Program-made: the position numbers and the translations under genes | Part shown: positions 26,401 to 39,167 of the stretch, in pieces | Layout of the letters: each line of letters starts with the position of its first letter | How positions within the stretch are numbered: position 1 is the first letter of the stretch | DNA from: Todiramphus chloris collaris | Lineage: Eukaryota > Chordata > Aves > Coraciiformes > Alcedinidae | DNA length: 64,000 nt | Reading direction: 5' to 3' | Assembly (NCBI GenBank): GCA_025345505.1 | Contig: JANVCC010000047.1 | Span: 10,123,280 to 10,187,279 of the forward strand | The notes under the pieces: generated by a model | Told to the model about the DNA's origin: nothing | Seen by the model: only the letters and a program-made list of their open reading frames with translations | Databases searched by the model: none

Positions 26401-28100
26401 CTCTGCATGCAGATTAAATCACTGACAGTGAGCGGATTCTAGAGGTCTCCTTCACATCCCCAGAAGCCCCACCTCTCCTGGACCAAGCATTCAACAAGGA
26501 TGTGGAAGAAATGTCTGTGAACTCTGGAGTCCAATGGGAATTAAACCTCAGCTCTACATACCCCATATGAGTGCTGCTACCATCCAGATCACTGTATCAA
26601 CTGACCTTTCTCTCTCACGTTGGTGTGCTCTCTGCAGAGAATAATCCCATGGAGGTGTCACAGATTTACTCAAGGCACAGCTACTTGATCATGTCCCCAT
26701 ACCAAGTATCACCACTTATATCCCCATCAGAAAGTTATATAAAAATGTGAGAATTCAAACACATAACAATACTTTAGATGTTAACATTGGTATAAGAAAT
26801 GCTGTTCAAGCAGAGAGGATACAGTTAAAATTATGGCATAAAATATTTAGATGATGTTTTAATGGGTTGGGGAACAGAAAGTTACTTTATTTAAATCAAA
26901 CAGATCCTGCCAATGTGCACATTAACCTGTGAGCATGTGCTACCTTTACCAGGAATCTCTACAGATGTCTTCAAAGTCTCAAACATTTTGGTCCATTGGA
27001 TATGAATTCTCAGTTTAAGTCAACACATTGTCATAAGAAAAAGTTATGTAAATATTGTCTAGGGATGTACTTAAGGTTGTAATTAAAGTAAGTTACCCAT
27101 TTTGTACTTCCAAACATAAATTAGGACAAAGTAAGCTGCATTTCAGACAAAGGTAGTTGAGAAGAGCGTGACTGGCAACACTGTTTTATTCCCAAATGTG
27201 AAAAGATTCTACTCTGTCAGGACAGTCCGATGATAACAAAACAGATCCAGTATCAAGAACTACATGTGAGTAACACCTATTCTAGAGAATTCCCACCTGG
27301 CAATATACTGTAATTACATACACTCTTGTAGCAACATACAGCTTTTACTGTACTAACAATCACACATACACAAAACTTGAAGCCCTGAGGCAAAGAAGAT
27401 ACAAGAATTCTTATGGTTCTGTATGGGAAACATTACACCTCTCAAAAGATGCATAACTTTGATATCCTAGATTCTGAAAAGAGAAAGAGAATAAACTGAA
27501 AGGTTGCTACTGGGTAAGACAATTCACAATGAAACAAACAAACAAGTCTATATTAATTTCCCAGAAACTTCTTCTCAGGAAAAGATACCCGTTTTGGAGA
27601 GACCTACTAAAATGTTTAATCAGTAGCCAGGACTGGACTTCTCAGTGGAGATAAGCAACTCTAAAGAAGTGTGTAATCTCTAACTAAAGTAGTAGATTAC
27701 ATAATAAACATAGGTAGTAATCACATGATGAAATGGTTCTTATGATTCATGGCTTGCTTTCCTGACACAGAGCCGCAGTGAAGAAAGCCACACTGTACAC
27801 AGAGGATAAAATTATTATCAAAAAGAGGCTCTGGATCCCTGCCAGTTTCCCAAAGTTGAGGCCTATTAACTGTGATTGGATCCGACTGGACAAGGAGTGC
27901 TTATTGCTCCTATTATTTTTATTGCCTTCCATTTTGCCACCACAATAATAAATACCTTGTACGACCTAACACATGCTATGAATATGATTGTGTTTTCCCA
28001 TAGAATAAATCTTACAGTGCCCAAATCAAAGAAGCACTTATGTGCACAAGTGAAGAAAACTACTTCTGAGATAATAACCCACAATAAACCTTGCCTGATT

Positions 28101-28142
28101 TCACATGTGGCTATTTCATAGTCATATGTGGCTATTTTCATT
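28101..28142. repeat. Two-copy imperfect 21-bp tandem repeat
   Basis: Positions 28101-28121 and 28122-28142 share a 21-bp unit centred on atgtggctattt, with only a few differences. It looks like a local slippage duplication in intronic sequence. Confidence 0.8.
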
Positions 28143-31100
28143 GGAAATGTCAGAAAGACAACTGACTGCTGCAGGGATCCAGAGGTATCACTGCCTGACT
28201 AGAATGTTTCAGGGCCTATCCTCTACTCCAACTCATCTGCAGTTTGCACAGTACATTCCCCTGTGTCTCAGATTACACGAGCCAAATCCAGTACACACAT
28301 ACAGTACAAATACAGTATGATGTGCACAGAACTTCAGCAGCAATTTAAGCATAAAGCACAGCTTTTGTGCAGAAATACAGGAGGAAAGAATGATGCCGAG
28401 TTCTTTCTAATCTGAAGTGAATTAGGAAGTAAATGCACAAGAGACAGAAGCAAAATTTGGATTAGAGTCATGAACCTAAAGACCTCTCACTGCTCTAGGA
28501 CATTAAAGCAGTAATAACCATAGTATATATATGTAGTTGTATTACACTATATTCTTTATATAATAGCCTAGGAGTCAGGACATCTGGCAATTATCAGGAA
28601 ATCTCACATAGCTTGTTAGTTAAAAAATCAACAAGGCAAAAATCAACTAGGCAAGTGATCTAACTACTATGTTGGTTGTGGTCATACCTATTCTTCCTGA
28701 AAGCGTGCAGTTTTAGGACCAAATAAGAAATAAAAATATATTAAAACTAGAAGAATGAATCTGTAGACAAGTGAGTCTCTGTTCCAAATATTACGACTCT
28801 TACACTGTGACTTGATACAGTAAAATGCATATGGAACCTAATCTGTCTTCTTATGAATTTGTCTGCAGGTTAAAGGACTCTTCACACAAAGGCCACAGTA
28901 TCTGGAATAATATCTTCAGATTTTGATAACTCTTACAAGTGAAAGAACAAAGTAAATAAGTAAGGCATATGTGAATTGAAAAATTCTTTAGCTTATGAAT
29001 ATTTGCCACGTCCTATGACATAGGTCATATTACCTATGTGTGAGTAAACACAAGGGGAAAAAAAAAAATCCACAAATACTATTGGGGAAAACCCCCATTG
29101 ATTACTAGCACTGCTTGTAGTTGCTTAGTTGTAAACATCTGGATTTATTGAGGTTTACTAGGAAAAAGGCTGCAAAATGAAGAAGTTCATCAATGTTAAC
29201 AAAAGCAAGAGTCCAATAAAATACCCCATTTAGTGATTGCTTTAGTGACAGTTCACACTGAGCATCCTATATATAATATCATAATGCTTGTGACACTACT
29301 TGTATTTTTTATTATTATTATTTTTGTGGGGTTTTTTTGTTTGGTTGGTTCGGTTGTTTTTTTTAGGGTCAGAGAAGAGTTTCATATAGGGTTTTAATGT
29401 TTTTCCTCCTTGTCATTTAACTATCTCACTATCTTCTTTGGTTGGCAGGTGTTCATTTAGTCATTGTTATGCATGTCCATCTTAAACAAAAGACTGTTAA
29501 ACAGTATAAAAAGCCTTGTGGAATATTCTAAAGATGTTCACAATGCTCAGCAATGTGTCAAGTTACCTAATACTTTCTGAAAAGTTCTGATACAGTCAAG
29601 TCCCTTCCAAGGGAGGTCTTCCTCCCCACATATCTCAGGAAGCGTCCTGAACACTAACTGTGTACTCATGAAAGTGTTATATAGTTGGTTCAAAAGCCAG
29701 ACTTTGCGCCAAGATAAGGCTAATTCCAATAGCTGTTTTAAAAATTAGGACCAAGTCTGTTGACTGGAACCATACGCTACCAGGGCAAAACAAGACTTCC
29801 GCATAGGCTTAGATGCTAATAGGCAACACAGCTTTGAAGACAGCAGGACAACACAGAGTAGTACCATGTAATACACCTCTTTCACTTGCAGCTTCACATT
29901 CTGTGCATTAAAACTAGATAATAATGTCAGGTTTATCAAGTCCAGTTTCCCTGCCAGGAAGAAGAGATAGCAGTCCTAAAAAACCTAGAATAATAGAAGG
30001 ACAGTCTATTTGGACATTCCAAGTTTATAAGATAGTCAAACAGGATTCAAAAGTTCAGAATCACTGTGTTAAAGTAGAGCTGATCTCTTTTTAATGGAAG
30101 ATTGAGACTTTGTCTCCAGCTATTCACAGTCTTTCCTTCCCTGACCCACCATGCCATGCAAGCAGAGCCAGCTGCTCTTCAGTCAGAAGCTGCATCTTGC
30201 AGCAATTCTGACTTTCGGTGGTGGCACAGAAATGCACACACCGTATGTTCTTTGGACACTTATTTATAGTCTTTATCTGATAGAGCTGGGCAATTATAAA
30301 GACATAATGATAATTTGTGAACAGAAAAAAAAGGGTTTCTCCTACTTAAATTTGTCCCATGAGAGAACAGAATACAAATGCCATCTACTTGCAGCAGGCA
30401 ATTCATGAACACGCTATCTAAAATATGAACAAACTATATGAGCAAATATCAGCAACAAACTAATCAAAATCATGACCTATTTATGGGTTGATTACAATAA
30501 CAAAAAATTACTCCAAATAAGTGGGGTTAATTTGTGAACCAAGTAAAGGGCTATGATTCTCACACATAAATTGCTGTCAGTGAATAATTTAACCAGCTCT
30601 AGTTAGAGCCATCTATTTATTAAGGAACCTCTTTAGCACATTCCAACTGGAGCTGGCAGAATGATTCATCTCTACACACAGTGATAAAGCCAAGGGAAAT
30701 CAGTACTACTCAACACTTTAAATGCTGGGTTTGATTCCCTAGAGCCCTATAGTATCATTTATAACTATACAGTCCAGACTTTAGGCATGACCATTCTCAT
30801 TTGGTAACATTTCAAAGCCACTTTGCCCAGTACAGATGACACGATACAGAAGGCAGTGGCAAATCAACATTTCTGTGTTTCAATTACACAGTAAAACAGC
30901 TATGGTTTGCACTATCCTTCTTTGTCTTTAAAGATATTCTATAGGAAAACAACATAAATATTCTAGCAGGAATATATAGTAATCATTCTTAGTAACATAG
31001 GCATAAGTCCCAGAATGAACATGAGACTTTTGAAGACAAAACCATGCAGTCTTTTAAATCTTTTTTCAAACTTTGCAGCAAAATGCTTCCTGGAAATATT

Positions 31101-34100
31101 GATAATATAAACAAAGTATTAATTCAGGGTTTTCCTTTATCAGGAGCAGTGGTCACTGCAAAAGGATTAAAGAATAAGGTTATAAATTTTATGCTTTATT
31201 GATTGATTTTATTAAATGACATTGTATAAAGCCAGAAGGATAAGAATTCAAAGGGAAGTAGTTTTAAAGGCATTGCAAACATACCTTACATCTGTGTAAA
31301 AGCACACTATACCTTTGTCAAGGAAAGGCATAAGAAACAGATTAATTGTGTTTTCTGTTACAATAGAAGGTAAATAGTTTGAAAAGGCAGTAACTGCCTG
31401 CCACGGTGTACATGCTGCATTATCCATCTGCACTCTGATTTCCCTTTTTATCTGGTTTTGAACTAGAAAGTGTTAATATATACAAGTAGACTACCTACAA
31501 TTTTCACACTTGTGACTCAAAATACAAATACTTTTATTATTATGATTATTATTGCATTTATATTGTAGTTTCTAGACTAAAAAAGGTGTTTCTCCGACTG
31601 ACAGGAAAAGTCTATAACTCCTTTCAAAAAATTATCTACAGATTATTTCCAAAAACCGCAACACACTTGAGAAAATACAGTCAGAAATAGCAACAAACTG
31701 GAAAAAATGCAGTCAATTCAAGCTTTGTTGCTCTCTTTATCATCTATAAAATGCATATGAGCATATACTTTTGCTTATAATTTTAAGGTCAGTAACTTCA
31801 CACGTACTACATATATTATGACACCATGCATATTAAACTGTGAAAGCTGCACCCTTTGATCAGAAGCTCTAGTCTGAAGGAAAATGATGATATTTCATCC
31901 AAGATTTTTTAGCAGAAAGAAACCAGAACTGGTTTTTTTTTGTTTCTTTTTTTTTTTTGGTTTGTCTTTTTTGCTAAGACCTTAGGTTGGTCCCTATCAA
32001 AATGTGTGGTGCACTGATTACAAAAACAAAAGGAAAAAGAATGGTAGCAAAAATCACAGAGGAACCAAATCACGCACTACTTTGCATCAGTCTACTCCCA
32101 TATAGTAAAACAAACAGAAGAAATACAAACTGGTTTGATAGCAATTTCAAACTGCTTTTCATGCATACTTCCAAATCTCTTCATGAAGTTGGGACTAGTT
32201 TCTGGGTAATCTATAGTATCAGGGCTTCATGAAAAAAACGTTACATTTGTGGACATTTACTACATGCTATAACCCTTCTAAAGGCAAATGTATGAAAAAT
32301 ACATCTGCATTTTCAAAAAACACCTTTTGAATTTCCTCACGAAACCTTTCCACTTCATAATAATTGCTGTCTATGTTTCATCAGAATTATTTTTATCATT
32401 ATTCTCTGCATTGCTACCTGCAATTTTTAGGTCTTACAAGAGTGGAAAAGTACTTTCTAGGACTACTTAGAAAGGCAAGTACAAAACCTGTTGTAACATC
32501 CCCTAGTCACCTTTAAGCCTCACATAAAACCTGGCTTTATGGCATAAAAATTCAGGTTCAATTCAGAGCACAACCCACTCTTCAGATAAGCGTAGCCAAC
32601 AATAAATCTTTCTTCAGGTTTTGTACTCTCTTTATAAGCCAGTCATACCCAATTTCATCAGTGCTAAACTGTAAATCCCAATAATCAAGATCTACCACTG
32701 GGCATATATCGTTTCTACTCAGGATAAACAGGGGACTTACTCTGTCCAGTGGGACTGAACAACAGAGAAAACACGGGAGATTTTCTGCCAAGTCATGTTT
32801 TTAAAATAGAGCCTTAAATTTTCTTTTCAGACAGTGCAACTATTATCTTTTCTGAACTCCCAAGAAACAGCAACTAGAAACTGTTTCCAGAGTACCTTTA
32901 AAGAAGATGCCATAGACAGTAATTTTCTTATTCACTCTAATAAATCAACACATTTTGTAGCTGTTGCTCTTGTAGCAACCCGTTTTCTGAAAATTGCTTT
33001 GGAAAAGTTTTGAGACTGGTAAAGATTTAACCATGGGACACTTGAGCATTTAATCTGTAAGGGAGAAACACAAGAGAGAAAAAAATGGAAAGGGAGGGAA
33101 ACTATTTTGGTGGGTTCTGTTGTTGTTGTTGGGTCTTTTGTTTGTTTGGTTTTTTTGTCTTTTCTAATGAAGAAGTATTTTAAACTTGAAAAGTTTAAAA
33201 AGGACAGTACTCTGGCTTGCTCTACTTTTAACTTGTTATTATAGATAATTTTTCCTTCAGAACTTTTTACTTCTGTGTATGCTTTCCTTGACTCTTCTTC
33301 CAAATCACTGAAAACAGGGATTTCTGCCTGCCTGAAGCAAGCAGGACTGTGCAAGCTCTAAGCAACAAAAAATGTGCAGTAATTGATATATTCCTTCATT
33401 CTGTGTTAGAAGTCAGTGCAGTGAAAGATTAAGATGTATTTTCAAAGTAGTAAAGTATATTTTTGATATGAGCAGTAGCTGTTAAATCCTAGCACATCAG
33501 AATCTCCTAGCAGAATGATGACTTTGCAAAGGTTTGGGAAATGAAGACTGTTGACACAGCAGAGTAATGCTTTTGTTTGCTTACTGCCAGTCTCTCCTCA
33601 AGTATTATTATATCTATTTAAAGTTTAATGAAATTAGATTACATTTTTATGCTGTCAGAGTTATTTTCTTCTGTAATATTTGTATTCTAATAACAGGGTG
33701 TATAGGTAAGTGAATTGGGAGGGGGGGCATGGAGAGAGAATTTTCTCTTGGCTATTGCCCATTTCCTTCAAAGAATGTGATTTTTGCTTTCAGTAATGAA
33801 CAACAAGCAGAATGTTCGTGTTCGCTGCAATCTATATGTCCACCTTCCCAGTGAATCAGCTTTGTGCATTTTAAAAGACAATTTTTCTAAGAATGTTGTA
33901 ATGAATTAGAACTACAAAAGTTATGCACAGCACATTTCACACAGCATGGTTTGGATTCATCCTGCTTTACACCACTAGGTGTAAATTGCTTACTGTTAAT
34001 ACTTACATTAGAGTTGAAGGCACTTTTTGTCAGTGGAGAGGACAATAACATCTACTGTCACAGTGTTGAGTAAAAATGTAATTTCATTGCACATTGTACT

Positions 34101-34104
34101 GGCA

Positions 34105-34541
34105 TATGATAGACAGGATAATTTAGGTTGAAAGGGACATCAGGATGTCTCAAGTTCAATCTTTTGTTCAAAGAATACCTAGATATAGAATAGACTGGGT
34201 TGCTCTCTGGTCTTGAAAACCTCCAAGGATGGAGACTATACAACCTCTGTTGGAAATCTGATTTACCGCTTGACTGTGCTTGGCATGAGTTTTCCTTTAT
34301 ATCCATTCTGAAACTCTGTTCTCTCTATCTTCCCACCATACACCACTGTGAAGAGTCTGCCTTTATTCTCCATGTAAACTCTCTGTAGGTATTTTCAGGC
34401 TATTACTAGCCACACCCCCTCCAAAGCCTTCTAGGATAGACAAGGCTGGTTCCCTCAGCTTCTCCTCCTAGGGCATGGTGCTCCAGCCTCTAACAGAAGA
34501 TGGTCCTCCACTGAATTTGCTCATTTATCAACTGTATTGGG
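34105..34541 (-). repeat. CR1 LINE fragment, minus orientation
   Basis: On the plus strand this starts with a degenerate tail complement and the block ggataatttaggttgaaagg, then stretches that are the reverse complement of the CR1 ORF2 end (for example the region reading caccactgtgaagagtctgc). It stops abruptly at about 34541, where plus-oriented CR1 sequence begins. Divergence and gaps mark it as old. It belongs to a different CR1 subfamily from the neighbouring copy at 35222-36573, judging by the tail block. Confidence 0.8.
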
Positions 34542-35150
34542 GGATTTGTGATCTGCTAGAGAATAGCTCTGTGGAAAAGGACCTTGGAGTCCTGATAGAC
34601 AACAAGTTAACCATGGGACAACAATGTGCCCTTGTGGCCAAGAAGGCCAATGGTATCCTGGGGTGTATTAAGCAGAGTGTGTCCAGCAGATCAAGGGAGG
34701 TTCTCCTCCTCCTCTACTCTGTCCTAGTGAGATGCCACCTGGAGTATTGCATCCAGATCTGGCCTCCCCAGTTTGAGAGGGACAGAGATCTACTTGAGAC
34801 GGTCCAATGGAGGGATACGAGGATGATTTAGGAACTGGAACACCTGCCTTACAAGGAAAGGCTGAGAGACCTGGGGCTTTTTAGTCTGGAGAGGAGAAGA
34901 CCGAGAGGGCATCTAATTAATGTCTACAATACATAAGGGCTAGGTGTGAAGAAGGCAGGGAAAACCTCTTTTCACTTGTGCACTCTGATAGGATGAGGTG
35001 CAATGAATTCAAGCTCAAGTACAGGAAGTTCCACCTCAATATGAGGAAGAACTTCTTTATTGTAAGGGCTACAGAGCATTAGAACAGACTCCCCAGAGAG
35101 GTTGTGGAGTCTCCTTCTCTGGAGACTTTCAAGACCTGTGGTTCTGTGAC
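34542..35150 (+). repeat. CR1 LINE fragment, plus orientation
   Basis: The plus strand carries CR1 ORF2 C-terminal sequence. A frame ending at 34831 includes motifs KDLGVLIDNKLTMGQQCA, KKANGILGCI and LEYCIQIWPPQFERDRDLLE. Downstream are the matches to S-L-E-R-R-R and to the fragment frttccacctcaatatgagg-like block near 35030, then gactccccagagaggttgtg near 35085. The end appears to have lost about 100 bp relative to a usual CR1, jumping from tttcaagacct to a tail-like ttctgtgac. Stops interrupt the frame, so it is inactive. Confidence 0.88.
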
Positions 35151-35221
35151 ATCAAAACTGGATGTGGTGTAAAGTGTGTTGATTTTAAGGGGATAACCTC
35201 TTCACTTGATCTACTGGCTAT

Positions 35222-36573
35222 CACGGAATCACTGAACGGTAGGAGTTGGAAGGGACCTCTGGAGACCATCTAGTCCAACTCCCTTGATAAAGCAGGTTCC
35301 CATAGGGCAGGTTGCACAGGAATATGTCCCAGTGGGTTTTGAAAGTCACCAGAGAAGGAGACACCACAACCTCTCTGGGAAGCCTGTTCCAGTGTTCTGT
35401 CACCCTTATAGTATAGAAGTTTCTTCTTATGTTTAGATGGAGCTTCATATGTTCCAGCTTGTGCCCATTGCTCTGTTGCTCAGCAGCACTGAAAAGAGTC
35501 TGGTCCTATCATCTTGACACTGGCCCTTTAGATATTTTATAAGCATTGATAAGTTCCCCTCTCAGTCTTCTGTTCTCCATGCTAAACAGACACAGGTCTG
35601 TGAGAGAGATGCTCCAGTACTGCAATCAACTTTGTAGCCCTCTCTTCAGTAGTTCTCTTGAACTAAGGAGCCCAGAACTGGACACAGTAACCCAGTTGTG
35701 GCCTCACTAGGTCAAAATAGAGGGACAGAAGAACTTCCCTTGACTTGCTGGTCACACTCTTCTTAATGTATCCCAGGATACCATTTGCTTTCTTGTCCAA
35801 AAGAGCACATTGCTGCTGTTCCTATTAATCCAGCCCAAAACACTGTTGGCCTTCTCTGCAGCAAGGTCATGCTCTTGGCTCATGTAAGCTGAACATGAGC
35901 TGTATACCGAAGTCCCCAAGAACTTTCAATAGGGCTGTTTCCTAGACAGTTAGTCCCCAGCCTCAATCACTTCACAGAGTTAGTCTTTCCCATATTTGGG
36001 TCTTCATATATGCACCTGTTGAATTTCATTGGGTTCTTGTTAACTCATCCCTCCAGCTTGTCTAGGTCCTTTGGATGGCAGGGCTGTCCTCCAGTAAAAG
36101 TACTAGTACCATAGTCTGGTGTCACCTGTGCACTTGATAGAGTGCACTCTGTTGCCTCCTCCAGGTCATTGATTAGAATGTTGAACAGGGCAGTACTCAG
36201 CTCCTTACCACTTCGTATATACCTTCTGAGCCCAACAGCCAAGCAGGTTTTATATATCCAATTGTCCACCCATACATCCTAATTTGGATATATGAATGCT
36301 GTGGGAGACCATCAAAAGTCTTGCTAAAGATGAGGCGGTACTCTCTCCTCATGCACAAATCCAGTCATTTTACCACAGAAGGCAATCAGGTTGGTCAGGT
36401 GTGATTCACCCTTTGGAAATCCATGCTGAATATTCCCAATCACCTTCTCTACCATGTGCACACAGAACTGTGCTCCAAAGTGTGCTCCTTGATTTTCCCA
36501 GGGACTGAACACAGACCAGTCTGTTGCTACCCATCATTTCTTTGGCTTTTTTTGAAGATGGAACACTGTAGCA
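35222..36573 (-). repeat. CR1 LINE, 1.35 kb, with part of the reverse transcriptase region
   Basis: The longest CR1 copy in the window. On the minus strand, going 5' to 3', a frame at 36324-36512 holds GESHLTNLIAFCGKMTGF, matching the reverse transcriptase segment before the catalytic core. A frame at 36045-36269 holds ALFNILINDLEEATECTLS, matching the stretch just before the F-A-D-D catalytic box. That box itself is lost to a frameshift, so the element is dead. The rest is the ORF2 end (frame at 35221-35448 with [17 protein letters not shown]) and the 3' tail complement at 35222. Confidence 0.92.
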
Positions 36574-38962
36574 ATAATTGAACTCCAAACGTAATTTGCC
36601 ACCACTTTTAATATCATAAGCAAATTAAATCGGAAAAGATAAAACAGTTACAATGTTTCTCAGTCTGGTACTAACTGTAACCCCAGTTTCCACCTCTCCC
36701 AAACATACACATGCTTTATTCTGTTAGGATCTTGGGGTAGATGACATTGCACGTGGGAGTAAGGCTGGACATGAGGAATTCAAAAGTATTAAACTTTGTT
36801 TGCTTCCAAAGTTATTGCTTATTTTCAAAGCTAAGGCTGCTGCCTTTTAGTTCCTGTTGTTTTCAGAGAACTGTTTTTTTCTCAGTAATCTTTTACCACA
36901 TGCATTTTAGGACACAAATTCAATGCTAACTGCTCCACGGCTTCTACACAAGCAAAGACTATGAAGAACTAAGATGCTGTATCATTACAAACATCATGAA
37001 ATTAAAATTATGACCTGCACCACAAAGAAAGCAAAATACTGCCTCTCTCTTCAAACCCTAAGATTCTGAGTAAATAACACTGTGTAATTTGGTATGTCTT
37101 GGGATGTTTAAACTACCCTTACGTATTGTAGATATGGTATTTAGGTATAAACAATGTGGTTATTTCAAAATCTACCAAAAAGGTGCTTTTTCTGAAAAGC
37201 GAATAATAATATTTCTTGGAAAATAAAGCTTAGTACTTACACTCAGTTGGAGGGCAGTGGGGCAGAAGGAATGTTAAGAAATTCTGCTGTGATTCAGTGA
37301 AATGAAAGTGAAATAGAATTGTTTATGTTAAGAAACCTCAAGAACACAATAATGTTACCTGGGGCTTTTTTATAATACAGTTTCTCACACTTACTAATAT
37401 ATTGTATTAATGAAATATGAAACATAAAGCTTTAGATCTTCACTTACTGATTCAAAAATGAAATGTAACATGCTAAGGGAAACTGAAAACTGAAGGCAAT
37501 CAGAATTATAACAAATGACATAGTTCTCAGTGCTGCTATTATAATGTAAATATCCCACAATGCAGTGACAGTCTCTTCATATAAAACCAATTCAGTACAT
37601 GTTTCTGTAATTCAGTTTCTGTCAGGAGACCTCTGCAATACCAACAGTGTTTAGTATTGTCATGATTTCACTTAAAATGTTATGATTACCAACCAGTGGG
37701 CTGTTTTGACTACAACTGGTCAAATCCAAGCACACTTTAAACATATTAAAAACTTTTGTATTACTGTCTATATTTCAAGAAGCACAATGAGAAAGCTACA
37801 AGGATAATATGCTAAGAAATAGTCGCACACAAATGCATTAAATTACTGTAAAATTTCTTCATATTCAAAAGAAGCAATCTTCCTTGAAAAATACTATCAT
37901 TCTTTCAAGGGAAAAATAAACCTTATATTGAACCACAGTGTATATTTTTCTTGGGCTTGATAAGTTATAAGCTATAGATATACAATTTTCATTAGTAAAT
38001 CATAATTTTGTAATTAAAAGGATTGATCCAGTTTCTACTGCACCAATTACAATTCTGAAATTTACTTCATTGATTGCAAGATCAGATAAATAGGATTAAG
38101 ATTATTTTATTTCCTCGTGTTGGGGATTCTTTCCCTAAATTTATCATATTTGGTGCCTACTTACTGTGAGACAAACTATGCGCATTAAACAAACCATTGC
38201 TTTAATGAGCTATCCCCTACTAATGTGCATAATTTAAGAACTACCCTAAGTTTTATGTCATGAGGCTCTAAACATGTTACTCTGACTTAGTATTTCAGTC
38301 TCAGCTGGGGAAATACTCATTCTGCAAAAACAGTTCTCTGACACCCTCACCATTTTTAAGCGTAAAAGTTTAAACCAAGAAAGCAATATTTCAAACTAAG
38401 GTTTAGGAGGAGGATTATTTTTCTTGAATTGCTAAGCACACGCATAAATGGGCAGATAGTAAGGCAAGGTGTAAAGCTGTGTAATGAGTGACTTAAAAAT
38501 GAAACTAACAGGAAAGGTAATAAAATATTTGTGAGCAAAAATGCCACTAAGAATAATAGCAGTAATTTCATTTGCTATTTGTAAAGTTATATCTCTCTCC
38601 GAGGATCCTAAGCCACCATAAACTTGGGTGAGATTTTACCCTGATGTACATTAAAAGAATAAAAAGCAGAGAAATTTGTGAAGTCCTGTTTGTAGAATTT
38701 CCAACTGTTCACTCCCTCAAGAGCATGGAGGCTTCATACCTTCAATGGAGAACAGGAAACAGCTGCCAAAATTTGAGCGCACAATAAAATATAAACAAAA
38801 ACATTGTAAACTGCTGAATTCATCTACTCAGGGAAGGTAGAAAGTTAATGCTGTCAAAGAGGGAAAGATTCAATGTACATATTTCATAACTTATTCACAT
38901 AACATTAAAACTCACAGACCTCATAAACTTTTGCAGTTATCACAGCAATGTAGAGTTCATAC

Positions 38963-39167
38963 CTGTGGCAAGATAGATGATATGAAAAAGCATGTCCTTG
39001 CCCTGCACAACATCCACAACCACATGGGAAAATCGGCTGTTGTCTTCCATGAAGTAAGGAATTGGAATAACTGGCTGCACAACCTCATGCATTAAGAAGA
39101 ATTTTTGAGCATCCTGAAGGTTTCTCTCAGTCAAATTTACATACAAACCCTGGTCCATGGTGCCACA
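38963..39167 (-). CDS. SEMA5A: SEMA5A exon: Sema domain, 205 nt
   Basis: The acceptor is tgtttacag followed by TGTGGCACC, and the donor is ACAG|gtatga, so it runs from phase 0 to phase 1. It encodes CGTMDQGLYVNLTERNLQDA, then QKFFLMHEVVQPV, EDNSRFSHVVVDVVQGKDM and LFHIIYLAT. The F-M-E-D-N-S-R-F-S-H-V-x-V-D-V-V-Q motif and the following Y-L-A-T strand are the blade 6 signature of semaphorins. NLT is a potential N-glycosylation site. The last G joins AC of the next exon to give Asp of the expected Y-L-A-T-D-Y-G-T-I-K-K stretch. Residues after the donor in the same open frame are intron read-through. Confidence 0.98.

Larger units (their letters stand above)
15903..38962 (-). other. SEMA5A intron, 23.1 kb
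   Basis: The longest complete intron here. It is AT-rich and mostly without recognisable repeats. Features I can name are a GC-rich block at about 16890-17190, a spaced inverted repeat at 17384-17453, a 21-bp imperfect tandem duplication at 28101-28142, T-rich runs near 29.3, 31.9 and 33.1 kb, a G run near 33720, and the CR1 cluster at 34105-36573. Open frames of up to about 140 codons occur but show no domain, conserved motif or splice context. Confidence 0.85.

Noticed and set aside
32932..33354. 140-codon frame on the minus strand
   Set aside because: Part of it is low-complexity Lys/Thr sequence from a TTG/TTT-rich tract. There are no motifs.
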